A stretch of DNA of 18,056 nt, taken from the NCBI GenBank assembly GCA_025924775.1, contig JAICHS010000015.1, forward strand, positions 1 through 18,056. The letters are read 5' to 3'. The notes beneath the pieces were generated by a model. It worked only from the letters and a program-made list of their open reading frames with translations. It had not been told where the DNA came from and did not search any database. The first letter of the stretch is position 1, and every line of letters begins with the position of its first letter. The position numbers and the translations under genes were made by a program. Of the stretch, positions 1 to 8,013 are shown piece after piece. The DNA comes from Rhodanobacteraceae bacterium. Lineage in GTDB: Bacteria; Pseudomonadota; Gammaproteobacteria; Xanthomonadales; Rhodanobacteraceae.

Positions 1-262
1 GGTCGAAAACGCCATCTACCACGGCGTCCAGCCGCGCCGCGAAGGCGGCACCCTGCGTCTCGCGGGGCACCGCACCGACGACCACGTCGAAATCGAGATC
101 GCCAATCCGTTGCCCGAAGCCGCCGCACCGGCGCGCCACGGGGTCGGGCTCGACAGCGTGCGGCGCCGCATCGCCTACCATTTCGGTGCGCGCGGAAGCT
201 TGGAGACCCGCAGCGAGGCGGGTGAGTTCCGCGTGGTCGTGAGGCTGCCGTGCGCATCCTGA
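1..262 (+). CDS. LytS/AlgZ-type sensor histidine kinase, C-terminal fragment
   Basis: This is the last part of a sensor histidine kinase that begins before the window; the reading frame starts at base 2 and stops with TGA at 260-262. The visible residues are the ATP-binding domain. An N-box (VENAIYHG) sits at the very start, and a G-box (HGVGLDSVRRRI) lies about 45 residues later. This pattern is typical of the LytS/AlgZ (His_kinase plus HATPase_c) group, whose members sit in the inner membrane and phosphorylate LytTR response regulators. The stop codon lies inside the next gene, a LytTR regulator, so the two overlap by 13 bp and are surely co-transcribed as a two-component pair. The membrane and dimerisation domains are outside the window, so the signal sensed cannot be inferred. 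Confidence 0.85.
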   Translation, partial: VENAIYHGVQPRREGGTLRLAGHRTDDHVEIEIANPLPEAAAPARHGVGLDSVRRRIAYHFGARGSLETRSEAGEFRVVVRLPCAS

Positions 263-960
263 TTGCCGACGACGAGCCGCTGGCGCGTACGCGCCTGGCT
301 GCGTTGCTGCGCGATTGCACGGGTGCGGAAGTCGTCGCCAGCGTGGGCGATGGCGAAGCCGCACTTGCCGCCTGCGCGCAGCAGCATCCGGACTTGCTGC
401 TGCTGGACATCGCGATGCCCGGGCTCGACGGCATCGGCGTGGCGCGACGCCTGGCGGCACTGCCCGATCCGCCGCAGCTGGTGTTCTGCACGGCTTACGA
501 GGAACACGCGCTGACCGCCTACGAACTGCGTGCGGCCGATTACCTGTTGAAGCCCGTGCGGCTCGAGCGCCTGCGCGAAGCGCTCGCGCGGGCTGCCGCC
601 CTGCGCCGCCGCGCCGCGCCGCCTTCCGGCAGTTTGCTGGCGCAAGCGCATGGCGCGCCACTCAAGGTCCCGCTGGCCGAAGTGTTGTATTTGAGCGCCG
701 ATGACAAGTACGTCACCGTGCATCGGGCTGCCGGCGAGGCGTTGAGCGAGCAATCGCTGAAGGCGATCGAAGAGGCGTTTCCGGGGCGCTTCGTGCGCGT
801 GCATCGCGCCTGCCTGGTTCCCGTCGAGCGCCTGCTTGGCCTTGCGCGCGATGCCGACGGCACCATGCGCGCGCTGATCGCCGGCAGCGACGCCACGCCC
901 GAGGTCAGCCGGCGCAACCTCGCCGTCGTGCGCAAGCTGGTGCGCGGCGCATCGGCGTGA
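250..960 (+). CDS. LytTR-family response regulator (AlgR-like)
   Basis: This is a 236-residue DNA-binding response regulator. Residues 1-115 form a receiver domain with the acidic pair D7-D8, phospho-acceptor D53 (LLLLDIAMPGLDG), T81 and K101 (LLKP), all expected positions. Residues from about 130 to 235 match a LytTR DNA-binding domain (EVLYLSADDKYVTVH, then RFVRVHRACLVP). The length is typical of AlgR/LytR proteins. The start is GTG at 250, inside the end of the kinase gene; the protein begins directly with the beta-1 strand MRILIADDEP, so no upstream start is needed. By family it is phosphorylated by the partner kinase and then binds direct repeats at target promoters. AlgR homologues often govern surface polysaccharide or type IV pili, but the targets here are unknown. 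Confidence 0.93.
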   Translation: MRILIADDEPLARTRLAALLRDCTGAEVVASVGDGEAALAACAQQHPDLLLLDIAMPGLDGIGVARRLAALPDPPQLVFCTAYEEHALTAYELRAADYLLKPVRLERLREALARAAALRRRAAPPSGSLLAQAHGAPLKVPLAEVLYLSADDKYVTVHRAAGEALSEQSLKAIEEAFPGRFVRVHRACLVPVERLLGLARDADGTMRALIAGSDATPEVSRRNLAVVRKLVRGASA

Positions 961-1019
961 AGGCGGCGCGCTATCCTGCGTGCTCGCGCCGTGTCGTTGC
1001 GACGCCGGGTGGGTGACGC

Positions 1020-1649
1020 ATGCCGCTGCAAAATCGCGTGACACCGTTCGGGCAACTGGAGGCCGTCGCGGCGCGCGGCGAGTGGCTGGGCAACCGCGGC
1101 ATCCTGCATGATGCCGACCGGCGGATCGTCGCCGCGTGGCGCACGCGGGCGTGGATCACCTGCCGGCTGCATTACCCGGGTGTCCGGCGCCAGGTGTTCA
1201 GCCCGCACACCTGGTCGGAATTGTTTTTCCTCGACGAGGCCACCGCGTTCGCGGCCGGCCACCGACCCTGCGCCTATTGCCGCAGGCAGCGATACCGCGA
1301 ATTCAAGCAGGCTTGGTGCGCGGCCAACGCCGGGTTGGGGTTGGGTGCCGATCCGCCCGTGGGGGAAATCGATGCGCGCCTGCACGCCGAGCGGGTGGCG
1401 CCGGGTGGCGGCAAGCGCGTCTGGCGTACGCGCTTGGGCAACCTGCCACCCGGTACCTTCATCGTGCTGGATGGCGTGCCGTGCCTGTTATGGCGCGGCG
1501 GGGTGTTCCCGTGGGCGCACGCGGGCTATGCACCACCGCGTCCCGTCGCCACCGCGAACGCGCAGGTCGATGTGCTGACGCCCGCGTCCATCGTGGCTAC
1601 GTTCCGTGCAGGCCTGCGACCCCAGATTCACCTGTCAGCCTGGAATTGA
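1020..1649 (+). CDS. Conserved protein of unknown function with H-x2-C-x2-C motif
   Basis: This is a 209-residue soluble protein with no signal peptide or membrane segment. I recognise it only as a member of a conserved bacterial family that opens with MPLQNRVTPFG and carries NRGILHD (residues 25-31), WSELFFLDEATA (65-76) and AGHRPCAYCRR (79-89). H81, C84 and C87 form a compact motif that could bind a metal; C48 may contribute. The motif lies in the best-preserved part of the protein, which suggests it is functional. No enzymatic activity can be assigned. The gene follows the response regulator after 59 bp on the same strand and has a weak GGGTGGGTGA ribosome-binding stretch before ATG 1020, so it may be a distal gene of that operon. 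Alternative frames over the same bases are shadows. Confidence 0.8.
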   Translation: MPLQNRVTPFGQLEAVAARGEWLGNRGILHDADRRIVAAWRTRAWITCRLHYPGVRRQVFSPHTWSELFFLDEATAFAAGHRPCAYCRRQRYREFKQAWCAANAGLGLGADPPVGEIDARLHAERVAPGGGKRVWRTRLGNLPPGTFIVLDGVPCLLWRGGVFPWAHAGYAPPRPVATANAQVDVLTPASIVATFRAGLRPQIHLSAWN

Positions 1650-1717
1650 GCGCCGCAGTATGCGGTACGCGCGGCCGCCGCCGGGGCGGGAAGTGTGCGT
1701 GACGGCGCCGTCCTGCT

Positions 1718-2704
1718 TCAAGGCAGCAGCACAAAACGCGTGATCGACTGCGCGACTTCCTGCGGCTTTTCCATGATCGACATGTGCCCGCAGCCGAGGA
1801 GTTCGGTGACGCCGATGTTGGGCGCATGGGTGAGCCCCTTGCGGATCGCACTCAGCGCGGACACGTCGATGATCTGGTCGTCCTTGCACCAGATTGCCAG
1901 CGTGGGCGCGGTGATGTCGGGCAATTTCGCCGCCAGCGCATCGCGTTCGCCGGGTGCCGTGATTGCGCGCAGCACCTTGTTGTCGAACGCGCGCTCGGCC
2001 TTGGACTTGTCCACGAACACGTCCTGGATGCGCGGGGGCACCGACGGCGGCTTGGCGAACAGCAATCCCTCGAGATGTTTGAAGTCGGCGCGATTGTCGA
2101 GGTCGAACGGACTCTTGCCGGCTTTCAGCTCGCGCACGAAGGCGGTTTCCTTGAACGGCACGCCAGCGGAATCCGCCAGTACCAGCGCGGCGACGTCTTT
2201 GGGGTATTTGGCGGCGTACAGGCCCGCGATCGCACCGCCCATCGAGTGACCCGCAAGCGCGACCTCACCGAGGTGCAGGGCCGCGACGAAGCCGTGCAGG
2301 CGCTCCACCTGCGCGGCGTAGCCGTAGTCGGCGTCCGGCAGACGCGTGGACGCACCCCAGCCCGGCAGATCCGGGACGACCACGTGGAAGTTGCCGGTCA
2401 GGTATTTCGCGGCCATCAACCAGTCGGCGTAGGTACCGCCGTAACCGTGCAGCAGCACCAGCGGCGGGCCGCCCGCCTTGCCGCCCTCGACGTACACCCA
2501 GCGGGTGTCGCCAACCTGCACCGATTGCTGGTGCAGGCCATCGCGCCAGGTTTGCCACGCGATCGCGCCACGCAGCAGCACGCGCGGTGCGAGGAAGTAC
2601 ACAGCCAGTCCGATCACCGCCAACGCGATCGCGGTGCCGCCCAGGATTTTCAGGCGGAACGCCAGGCGTGCCAGCAGGGCATCGCGGGCCGGGTTGTTCG
2701 ACAT
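1718..2704 (-). CDS. Membrane-anchored alpha/beta hydrolase
   Basis: This is a 328-residue alpha/beta-hydrolase-fold protein. A single hydrophobic helix at residues 20-38 (GTAIALAVIGLAVYFLA) follows a positively charged start, so it is probably an inner-membrane protein with its catalytic domain in the periplasm. The fold markers are in order: oxyanion-loop HGYGG (86-90), nucleophile elbow GHSMGG with S154, acid D276 in the WCKDDQIID segment, and catalytic H307 in GCGHMSIME. A lid-like region spans about 184-250. It resembles lipases/esterases and C-C bond hydrolases; the substrate cannot be read from sequence. ATG 2704 lies only 7 bp after the stop of the upstream M1 peptidase, so the two form a minus-strand operon. 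Confidence 0.9.
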   Translation of the reverse strand: MSNNPARDALLARLAFRLKILGGTAIALAVIGLAVYFLAPRVLLRGAIAWQTWRDGLHQQSVQVGDTRWVYVEGGKAGGPPLVLLHGYGGTYADWLMAAKYLTGNFHVVVPDLPGWGASTRLPDADYGYAAQVERLHGFVAALHLGEVALAGHSMGGAIAGLYAAKYPKDVAALVLADSAGVPFKETAFVRELKAGKSPFDLDNRADFKHLEGLLFAKPPSVPPRIQDVFVDKSKAERAFDNKVLRAITAPGERDALAAKLPDITAPTLAIWCKDDQIIDVSALSAIRKGLTHAPNIGVTELLGCGHMSIMEKPQEVAQSITRFVLLP

Positions 2705-2711
2705 GCGCGGC

Positions 2712-4583
2712 TCAGTCCTTGGCGGGCGCGGGTGCCGTCGCGCGGGCGCGGGCGAACAATCGTTCCACCGCCATCCGCGTCAAGGGGTGGTAGCCGTCCT
2801 TCGCCTTGGCATACACCTGCTCGGCGTAGGCGAATCCTTCCGGTGTTGCGACGAAGGTCCGGTACACCGGCAGCGTCAGGTACATGCGGCCAATGCGCGT
2901 CGCGTGTGCGGCCGCGGCCGGCCACGCCGCCTTGTCACCGGCCGCGATTGCGTGCACGTACCAGCGCATGCCGATCTCGGCGTTGGGCGTGCCGGTCAGG
3001 TGCCAGGCCGCGTCCAGTTCCTGCATTCTGGCCAGCGGCGGCGTATCCGGCAGGCGGTCCAGGAAATACATCCATTCCTGCGTGTTCCAATCCTTGGCAT
3101 CCAGCTTGTCGGCGGCGAGCGATCCCGCAAGGAACGCCGTGCGTTCCTTGTCGATGGCGTCAAAGCGCGGCGAGTCCGGAATCGGCGCGTCCTTCGGGAT
3201 GCCCGCGCCGTACACCCATTCCTCGACCTCGTCCCAGCTCATCTTGCCGGGGTACTTGTCGATCAGGTTGGGCTTCAAGTACGCCAGCATCTGCTCGGTG
3301 GTGATGCTGTGCCACTGGAAGTGGTCGAAGTAACCCTTGAGCCAGGCATCGAAGTGGGCGCGTCCGAACTTCTGCTCCAGCGTGCGCAGGAACCACGAGC
3401 CCTTGTCGTAGGCAACGTCGGAAAGCTCGTCGTCGGCGTTCACGTCGCGCGGCTCGGGCGCCAGCCGTTGCGTGTTTTGCGGCATCTTGTCGATGGTCTT
3501 CTCGAGGTTGCGGATCGCCAGCAGGGTTTCCTCGGTTTCTTGGCGCTGGCCATACAAGGCTTCGGTGATGCGACCCTGCACGTAAGTGGTGAAGCCCTCG
3601 TTCAACCAGCCGTCGCGCCAGCTGGCGTTGGTGACCAGGTTGCCCGACCAGGAGTGCGCCAGCTCGTGCGCGACCAGCGACACCAGCGACTTGTCGCCCA
3701 CCAGCACGGTCGGCGTGGCGAACGTCATGTTGGGGTTTTCCATGCCGCCGAACGGAAACGACGGCGGCAGCACCAGGATGTCGTAGCGGCCCCAGCGGTA
3801 CGGGCCGTACAGCTGCTCGGTGGCCGCGATCATCTTTTCGGTGTCTTCGAACTCGTGCGCGGCTTTCGCCACCACGGAAGGCTCGGCGTATACCGCGCTG
3901 CGCGGCCCGGTTTCACGTACGGCCAGGTCACCCGCCGCGATCGCCATCAGGTATGACGGGATCGGGTGGGTCTGCTCGAAATCGAACGCACCGTCCAGCG
4001 CGTGCTTCGGATCGTTCGGCGCGCTCATCACCACCCGCACGTCTTTCGGCGCGGTGACGTGCGCCGTGTAGGTGAAGCGGATCGCGGGTGAATCCTGCAG
4101 CGGAATCCACGAGCGCGCGTGGGTCGCTTCCGATTGCGAGAACAGGAACGGCAGCTGCTTGTCGGCGGTTTGCGCGGCGTCAAGCCACTGCAGGCCGCTG
4201 GCGTCGGGCGAGGTGCTGTAGGCGATCCGCACCGCGCGCGGATGTTGCGGCGCCGCGATCGTCAGCTTCGAACCCATATTCGGCACCGGCGCGGCCAGTT
4301 GGAACTTCAGCGCGCGCGGGTGGCCCTCGTCATCCACCGCCTCCACCGATGCGACCTTCAGGTTCTCGGTGTCCAGCACCAGGTCGTGCGCGTCGGGGTT
4401 CTTCCAGTCCAGCGTCAGCGTGGCCACGCCGTCCAGCTGCTGGTGCGGGAAATCGACCTTGAGGTTCAGGTCGATGTGGTTGAGGACGACGTCCTGTGGT
4501 TGCGCGAAGGAATGCGGATCGGCGGCCTGCGCGGCTACCGGCAGCACGATGGCGCCGAGGGCGAGCGTGGAAAGAAGGTGCAT
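2712..4583 (-). CDS. Secreted M1 family zinc aminopeptidase (leukotriene A4 hydrolase-like)
   Basis: This is a metallopeptidase of 623 residues from ATG 4583. That start gives a clear signal peptide (MHLLSTLALGAIVLPVAAQA, cut before ADPHSF); the frame can be extended to 4613, but this only adds ten residues ahead of the signal. The exopeptidase signature GGMENPN is at 279-285. The zinc site is HELAH (H306, E307, H310) with third ligand E329 in WLNEGFTTY, and a YDKG segment follows further on, as in M1 enzymes. SEATHARSWIPLQDSP and HPIPSYLMAI match the leukotriene A4 hydrolase/cold-active aminopeptidase branch, and the length fits that branch. It probably removes N-terminal residues from peptides in the periplasm. 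The hydrolase gene follows after 7 bp. Confidence 0.93.
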   Translation of the reverse strand: MHLLSTLALGAIVLPVAAQAADPHSFAQPQDVVLNHIDLNLKVDFPHQQLDGVATLTLDWKNPDAHDLVLDTENLKVASVEAVDDEGHPRALKFQLAAPVPNMGSKLTIAAPQHPRAVRIAYSTSPDASGLQWLDAAQTADKQLPFLFSQSEATHARSWIPLQDSPAIRFTYTAHVTAPKDVRVVMSAPNDPKHALDGAFDFEQTHPIPSYLMAIAAGDLAVRETGPRSAVYAEPSVVAKAAHEFEDTEKMIAATEQLYGPYRWGRYDILVLPPSFPFGGMENPNMTFATPTVLVGDKSLVSLVAHELAHSWSGNLVTNASWRDGWLNEGFTTYVQGRITEALYGQRQETEETLLAIRNLEKTIDKMPQNTQRLAPEPRDVNADDELSDVAYDKGSWFLRTLEQKFGRAHFDAWLKGYFDHFQWHSITTEQMLAYLKPNLIDKYPGKMSWDEVEEWVYGAGIPKDAPIPDSPRFDAIDKERTAFLAGSLAADKLDAKDWNTQEWMYFLDRLPDTPPLARMQELDAAWHLTGTPNAEIGMRWYVHAIAAGDKAAWPAAAAHATRIGRMYLTLPVYRTFVATPEGFAYAEQVYAKAKDGYHPLTRMAVERLFARARATAPAPAKD

Positions 4584-4677
4584 GGAAATCCCGTCCGGAA
4601 AAGCGAAACCCAAAGTATGCCAGCGGCCCGCCGGCCACGGTCATAGAATCGGCATTCCCCGATCTGGAAATCCCGCC

Positions 4678-5349
4678 ATGCCGACGCTCTACATCGCCAA
4701 CAAGAATTACTCCTCGTGGTCGCTGCGGCCGTGGGTGCTGCTGCATGAACTTGGCATTCCGTTCGATGAGCAGCTGGTGCCGTTCCACGTCGGCAAGTTC
4801 GGCGGCTTTTCGCCCAGCGGCAAGGTGCCGTGCCTCGTGGACGGCGCGGTCACGGTGTGGGATTCGCTGGCGATCACCGAATACCTGGCCGAGGCGCATC
4901 CCGGCGTGTGGCCCGCCGACAGGATCGCACGCGCCTTCGCGCGCTGCGTGGCCGCCGAAATGCATTCGGGCTTCATGCCGCTGCGCACGCAGTGCGGCAT
5001 GAACTGCGGCATCCGGGTCAAGCTGCATCGCGTGGACGCCGCATTGACCGCCGACCTGGCACGCCTCGATGCGCTGGTGGCGGATGGCCTCGCGCGGTTT
5101 GGCGGCCCGTTCCTCGCGGGGGCCGCGTTCACCGCCGCGGATGCGTTCTACGCGCCGGTGGCGTATCGGCTGCTGACCTTCGCGCCGCCGGTGGCGAGGG
5201 CGACCAGCGCCTACTTCGCGCGGCTGCGGGAATTGCCGTCGATGCAGGCGTGGTACCGCGCGGCACTGGCCGAAACCTGGCGGGACGCCGCGCACGACGC
5301 CGAAGTCACCGAGTGGGGCACGGTCACGCAGGATTTGCGCGCTGCCTGA
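4678..5349 (+). CDS. Glutathione S-transferase family protein
   Basis: This is a 223-residue cytosolic glutathione S-transferase. The thioredoxin-like N-terminal domain begins at once (MPTLYIANKNYSSWSLRPW); the serine-rich loop at residues 12-15 is where the catalytic residue normally lies. P51 in KVPCL is the conserved cis-proline, and D62-S63 is the usual contact for the glutathione gamma-glutamyl group. The C-terminal helical domain follows from about residue 85 (FTAADAFYAPVAYRLL is the conserved N-capping region). The frame is open upstream to 4369, but that part is antisense to the M1 gene, and ATG 4678 matches the family start. A weak ribosome-binding GGAAAT precedes it. It is divergent from the M1 gene and ends 14 bp from the convergent second GST. 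The substrate is unknown. Confidence 0.9.
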   Translation: MPTLYIANKNYSSWSLRPWVLLHELGIPFDEQLVPFHVGKFGGFSPSGKVPCLVDGAVTVWDSLAITEYLAEAHPGVWPADRIARAFARCVAAEMHSGFMPLRTQCGMNCGIRVKLHRVDAALTADLARLDALVADGLARFGGPFLAGAAFTAADAFYAPVAYRLLTFAPPVARATSAYFARLRELPSMQAWYRAALAETWRDAAHDAEVTEWGTVTQDLRAA

Positions 5350-5363
5350 CGCCGACCCGCCCG

Positions 5364-6005
5364 TCACGGAAGCTCGTTGGTGCTGTGCGGGTCCTCGCTG
5401 TAGGGATGCATCGTCGCGAGGAATCCCGGCTGCGCCTGGACCCGCGCGATCCACGCGCGGAAGTGCGGATACGGTTCCAGCGACAGGTCGGCTTCTTCGG
5501 CGCGGCTGGCGTACGCGAACACCGACATGTCGGCGACGCTGTAGCGGTCGTTGGCGAGGAACGGGTGCGTGGAGAGTTCGCGATCGAGAATCCCGAGCGT
5601 GCGTCGTGCGGCCGCGCGTTTCATCTCGACCAGTACGGGTGGCCGCTGCGCCAGCTTGCCAGTGAGCGTCCAGTAGCGCAGCGAGCCGATCACCGATTCC
5701 ACGCGTTCCTGTTCGAAGTGCAGCCACTGCTGCACCTTGGCGCGCGCGAACGGATCAGACGGAAGATACGGCGTGCCATCGGCGAGGTAGGCAAGGATCG
5801 CGTTGGATTCCGCCAGCGTGCGGCCGTCGTCCAGCCGGATCGCGGGCACCGTGCCGGTGGGATTGACGGCAAGGTACTCGACGCTGCGCCCGGCACCCTC
5901 GAAGATGCTGACGATCTCCGTGCGGTACGGGCGGCCGAGGTGGTGCAGCAACTGGCGTACCTTCCAGCCGTTTTGCGAAGGCAGGTAATCGAACAAGGTC
6001 AGCAT
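5364..6005 (-). CDS. Glutathione S-transferase family protein (second, unrelated subtype)
   Basis: This is a 213-residue glutathione S-transferase of a different subgroup from the neighbouring plus-strand one. The N-terminal thioredoxin-like domain opens MLTLFDYLPSQNGWKVRQLL with S10 as a candidate catalytic residue. P54 in GTVPAI is the cis-proline, and E67-S68 (LAESNAI) binds the glutathione gamma-glutamyl group in relatives. The C-terminal domain carries the conserved RYSVADMSVFAY helix cap near residue 155. ATG 6005 is preceded by GGAG at a suitable distance, and it gives the canonical start; the much longer open frame to 6950 is antisense-frame shadow over pip. The gene lies 77 bp downstream of pip on the same strand, so the two may share a transcript. 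Confidence 0.9.
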   Translation of the reverse strand: MLTLFDYLPSQNGWKVRQLLHHLGRPYRTEIVSIFEGAGRSVEYLAVNPTGTVPAIRLDDGRTLAESNAILAYLADGTPYLPSDPFARAKVQQWLHFEQERVESVIGSLRYWTLTGKLAQRPPVLVEMKRAAARRTLGILDRELSTHPFLANDRYSVADMSVFAYASRAEEADLSLEPYPHFRAWIARVQAQPGFLATMHPYSEDPHSTNELP

Positions 6006-6050
6006 GGCGGACTCCGCGTCGGGAATCGCGCAGTTTCCATGCTTCGGACG

Positions 6051-6078
6051 GCCTGCGCCATCCGGTTTTTGCGCAGGC
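6051..6078 (-). other. Stem-loop between pip and GST
   Basis: The sequence GCCTGCGC (6051-6058) is perfectly complementary to GCGCAGGC (6071-6078), with a 12-base loop. It lies just after the stop codon of pip on the minus strand. No uridine tract follows the stem in that direction, so it is not a classical intrinsic terminator. It could stabilise the pip mRNA end or partly attenuate read-through into the GST gene. Confidence 0.4.
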
Positions 6079-6082
6079 TCGC

Positions 6083-7033
6083 TCAGCCGAGACGGCCGGC
6101 GAAACGGTCGGTGGCCTCGACCAGCTTGTCCACGATCGCAGGCTCGGACGAGGCGTGGCCCGCCAGCACCGCGTGGAATTCCGCCTCCGGCCACGCCTGG
6201 TGCAGGTCGAACGCGTTCTGCATCGGGCAATCCATGTCGTAACGGCCGTGCACGATGACGCCCGGGATGCGGCGAATGCGTTCCACGTCGCGCAGCAACT
6301 GGTTCGGCTGAAGGAAGATCTGGTTGCGGAAGTAATGCGCCTCGAGGCGCGCCATGCTCACGGCAATTTCCGGCGCGGCGTATTCGGCCTCGGTTTCCGG
6401 CGATTCCGCCAGCGTCAGGACGCCGCCCTCCCACGCGCCCCACGCGCGCGCGGCCGCCACGCGCACGGCCGCGTCGTCCGCCGTCAGCCGTTGCCAGTAG
6501 GCGTCGAGCATGTGGCCGCGTTCGGCGGCGGGAATCGCCGCGGCGAAGTGTTGCCACTTCTCCGGGAAAATGCGCGAAGCGCCACCCGCTTCGAACAGCC
6601 AGCGCGTTTCTTCCGGCCGGCCGAGGAAGATGCCGCGCAGCACCAGCCCGGTCACGCGCCCGGGATGCATTTCGGCATACGCGAGCGCGAGCGTGGAACC
6701 CCACGAGCCGCCGAACACCAGCCAGCGTTCGATGCCAAGGTGTTCGCGGATGCGCTCGATGTCTGCCACCAGGTCGGGCGTGGTGTTGGCTTCGATGCTG
6801 GCAAACGGCGTGGACTTGCCCGCGCCGCGCTGGTCGAACAATACGATGCGCCAGCGCGCCGGATCGAAGAAGCGGCGGCTTTTGGGCGAGATGCCCGCAC
6901 CCGGGCCACCGTGCAGGAACACCACCGGCAGGCCGGCCGGGTTGCCGCATTCCTCGAGGTACAGCGTGTGGCCGTCGCCGACCGGGAAATGTTCGATGCG
7001 GTACGGTTCGATGTCCGGATACAACTCGCGCAT
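6083..7033 (-). CDS. pip: Proline iminopeptidase (S33 family)
   Basis: This is a 316-residue alpha/beta hydrolase with all the marks of prolyl aminopeptidase, which releases N-terminal proline from peptides in the cytoplasm. Visible motifs are MRELYPDIEPY at the start, oxyanion HGGPG (41-45), DQRGAGKS (67-74), nucleophile elbow GGSWGS with S110, acid D266 (HGRYDMDCP) and catalytic H293 (AGHAS). Both the length and the cap-domain sequence FRNQIFL fit the Xanthomonas-type enzyme. ATG 7033 is preferred over an upstream TTG at 7054 because it gives the canonical N-terminus and has a GGGAA ribosome-binding stretch. A 126-bp palindromic element lies directly upstream. Confidence 0.95.
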   Translation of the reverse strand: MRELYPDIEPYRIEHFPVGDGHTLYLEECGNPAGLPVVFLHGGPGAGISPKSRRFFDPARWRIVLFDQRGAGKSTPFASIEANTTPDLVADIERIREHLGIERWLVFGGSWGSTLALAYAEMHPGRVTGLVLRGIFLGRPEETRWLFEAGGASRIFPEKWQHFAAAIPAAERGHMLDAYWQRLTADDAAVRVAAARAWGAWEGGVLTLAESPETEAEYAAPEIAVSMARLEAHYFRNQIFLQPNQLLRDVERIRRIPGVIVHGRYDMDCPMQNAFDLHQAWPEAEFHAVLAGHASSEPAIVDKLVEATDRFAGRLG

Positions 7034-7069
7034 TGGTTCATTCCCACGAAGCAACGAGGGTTACCGGGG

Positions 7070-7195
7070 GCCCGTCATTCCGGACAAGCCCGCGCAGCGG
7101 GCGCGATCCGGAATCCGTTTTCCGTTTTCGGGCTCCCGAAACCGATTCCGGGTTCGGCCCGCGATGGGGTCGCGGACCACCCCGAAATGACGGGC
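7070..7195. repeat. Palindromic intergenic element, 126 bp (CGTCATTCC-type ends)
   Basis: The stretch starts GCCCGTCATTCCGG and ends CCGAAATGACGGGC, imperfect inverted ends with one mismatch over 14 bases. Inside are three short hairpins: 7088-7102 (GCCCGC/GCGGGC), 7126-7141 (TTTCGGG/CCCGAAA) and 7160-7174 (CGCGA/TCGCG). It contains no coding potential and fills most of the gap between pip and ubiE. A second element with the same end sequence and the shared internal ACCGATTCCGG is at 14867-15070. It looks like a non-autonomous, MITE-like or REP-like family. Confidence 0.7.
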
Positions 7196-7211
7196 AAATG
7201 GGGAGGCGCCC

Positions 7212-7973
7212 CTAAACCTTGTAACCGCGGTGGATCGCCACGATGCCGGCGGACAGGTTGCGCACCTGCACGTTGCGAAAACCCGCGACTTCCAGCATGG
7301 CCTTCAGCGTTGCCTGGTCGGGATGCTTGCGAATGGATTCGGCGAGGTAGCGGTAGCTGCCCGCGTCGTGTGCGACCAGCTTGCCGATGCGTGGCAGTAC
7401 CTGGAACGAATGGAAGTCGTACAGCGGCGCCAGCCAGGCCTGGGTGACCTTCGAGAATTCCAGGATCAACACCCGGCCACCTGGTTTCAGCACGCGCTGC
7501 ATTTCGCCGAGCGCCCGGTCCTTGTCGGTGACGTTGCGCAGGCCGAACGCGATCGTGACCGCATCGAACGAGGCGTCCGGGAATGGCAAGGCTTCCGCGT
7601 TCACCTGCGCCCAGCGCAAGCCTTGCAGCAAACCGCGGTCCAGCAGGCGGTCGCGGCCGGCGTGCAGCATTTCCGCATTGATGTCGGCGACGACGACTTT
7701 ACCCGCAGCGCCCACGCGCGGCAGCAACAGCGCCGCGATGTCACCGGTACCGCCAGCCAGGTCGAGCACGCGGTCGCCACGGCGAATGCCCGAGGTGGCG
7801 ACGAAGTGGCGCTTCCACAGCCGGTGGATGCCGAATGACATCAGGTCGTTCATCACGTCGTACTTGCCGGCGACGGACGAGAACACCTGGCCGACCAGCT
7901 TCTGCTTTTCGGCCACCGGCACCTCGCGGTAACCGAAGTGGGTGGTGGTGCCGGGGGCCTGCGGTTCGCTCAT
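7212..7973 (-). CDS. ubiE: Bifunctional demethylmenaquinone/2-octaprenyl-6-methoxybenzoquinol C-methyltransferase
   Basis: This is a 253-residue class I SAM-dependent methyltransferase of ubiquinone synthesis; E. coli UbiE has 251 residues. It methylates carbon 2 of the benzoquinol ring. Signatures are HFGYREV (12-18), YDVMNDLMSFGIHRLWK (38-54), the SAM-binding loop DLAGGTGD (71-78), the acidic ADINAEML segment, and LEFSK in the C-terminal half. ATG 7973 matches the family start; the frame runs on to 8180 but that part lies in repeat DNA. The start has no Shine-Dalgarno sequence, and a TACAAT hexamer ends 7 nt upstream, which suggests a leaderless mRNA. In E. coli ubiE sits in an operon with ubiJ and ubiB; here those genes are 4.5 kb away on the other strand. 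Confidence 0.96.
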   Translation of the reverse strand: MSEPQAPGTTTHFGYREVPVAEKQKLVGQVFSSVAGKYDVMNDLMSFGIHRLWKRHFVATSGIRRGDRVLDLAGGTGDIAALLLPRVGAAGKVVVADINAEMLHAGRDRLLDRGLLQGLRWAQVNAEALPFPDASFDAVTIAFGLRNVTDKDRALGEMQRVLKPGGRVLILEFSKVTQAWLAPLYDFHSFQVLPRIGKLVAHDAGSYRYLAESIRKHPDQATLKAMLEVAGFRNVQVRNLSAGIVAIHRGYKV

Positions 7974-7979
7974 GCGTGC

Positions 7980-7985
7980 ATTGTA
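7980..7985 (-). promoter_or_regulatory. Candidate -10 element of ubiE (leaderless start)
   Basis: On the minus strand TACAAT is followed by GCACGC and then the ubiE ATG. With the hexamer at -12 to -7, transcription would begin at the A of the start codon. No recognisable -35 hexamer is seen 16-18 bp upstream. A terminator lies between this site and the upstream M16 gene, which supports independent transcription. Confidence 0.45.
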
Positions 7986-8013
7986 CGGTGACTTGCTTGC
8001 CGGGCTCGTGGCA

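Noticed and set aside
1701..1712. 12-bp perfect palindrome GACGGCGCCGTC between convergent genes
   Set aside because: It is short, has no loop or T-run, and such GC palindromes are common in this base composition.
1784..3956. Two long plus-strand open frames (506 and 492 residues) over the hydrolase and M1 genes
   Set aside because: Both are antisense to genes with intact catalytic motifs and contain no recognisable domains.
7970..7981. Three-codon frame ATG-CAC-GCA-TGA overlapping the ubiE start
   Set aside because: If ubiE is leaderless, the upstream ATG is not transcribed; there is no ribosome-binding site and chance occurrence is likely.
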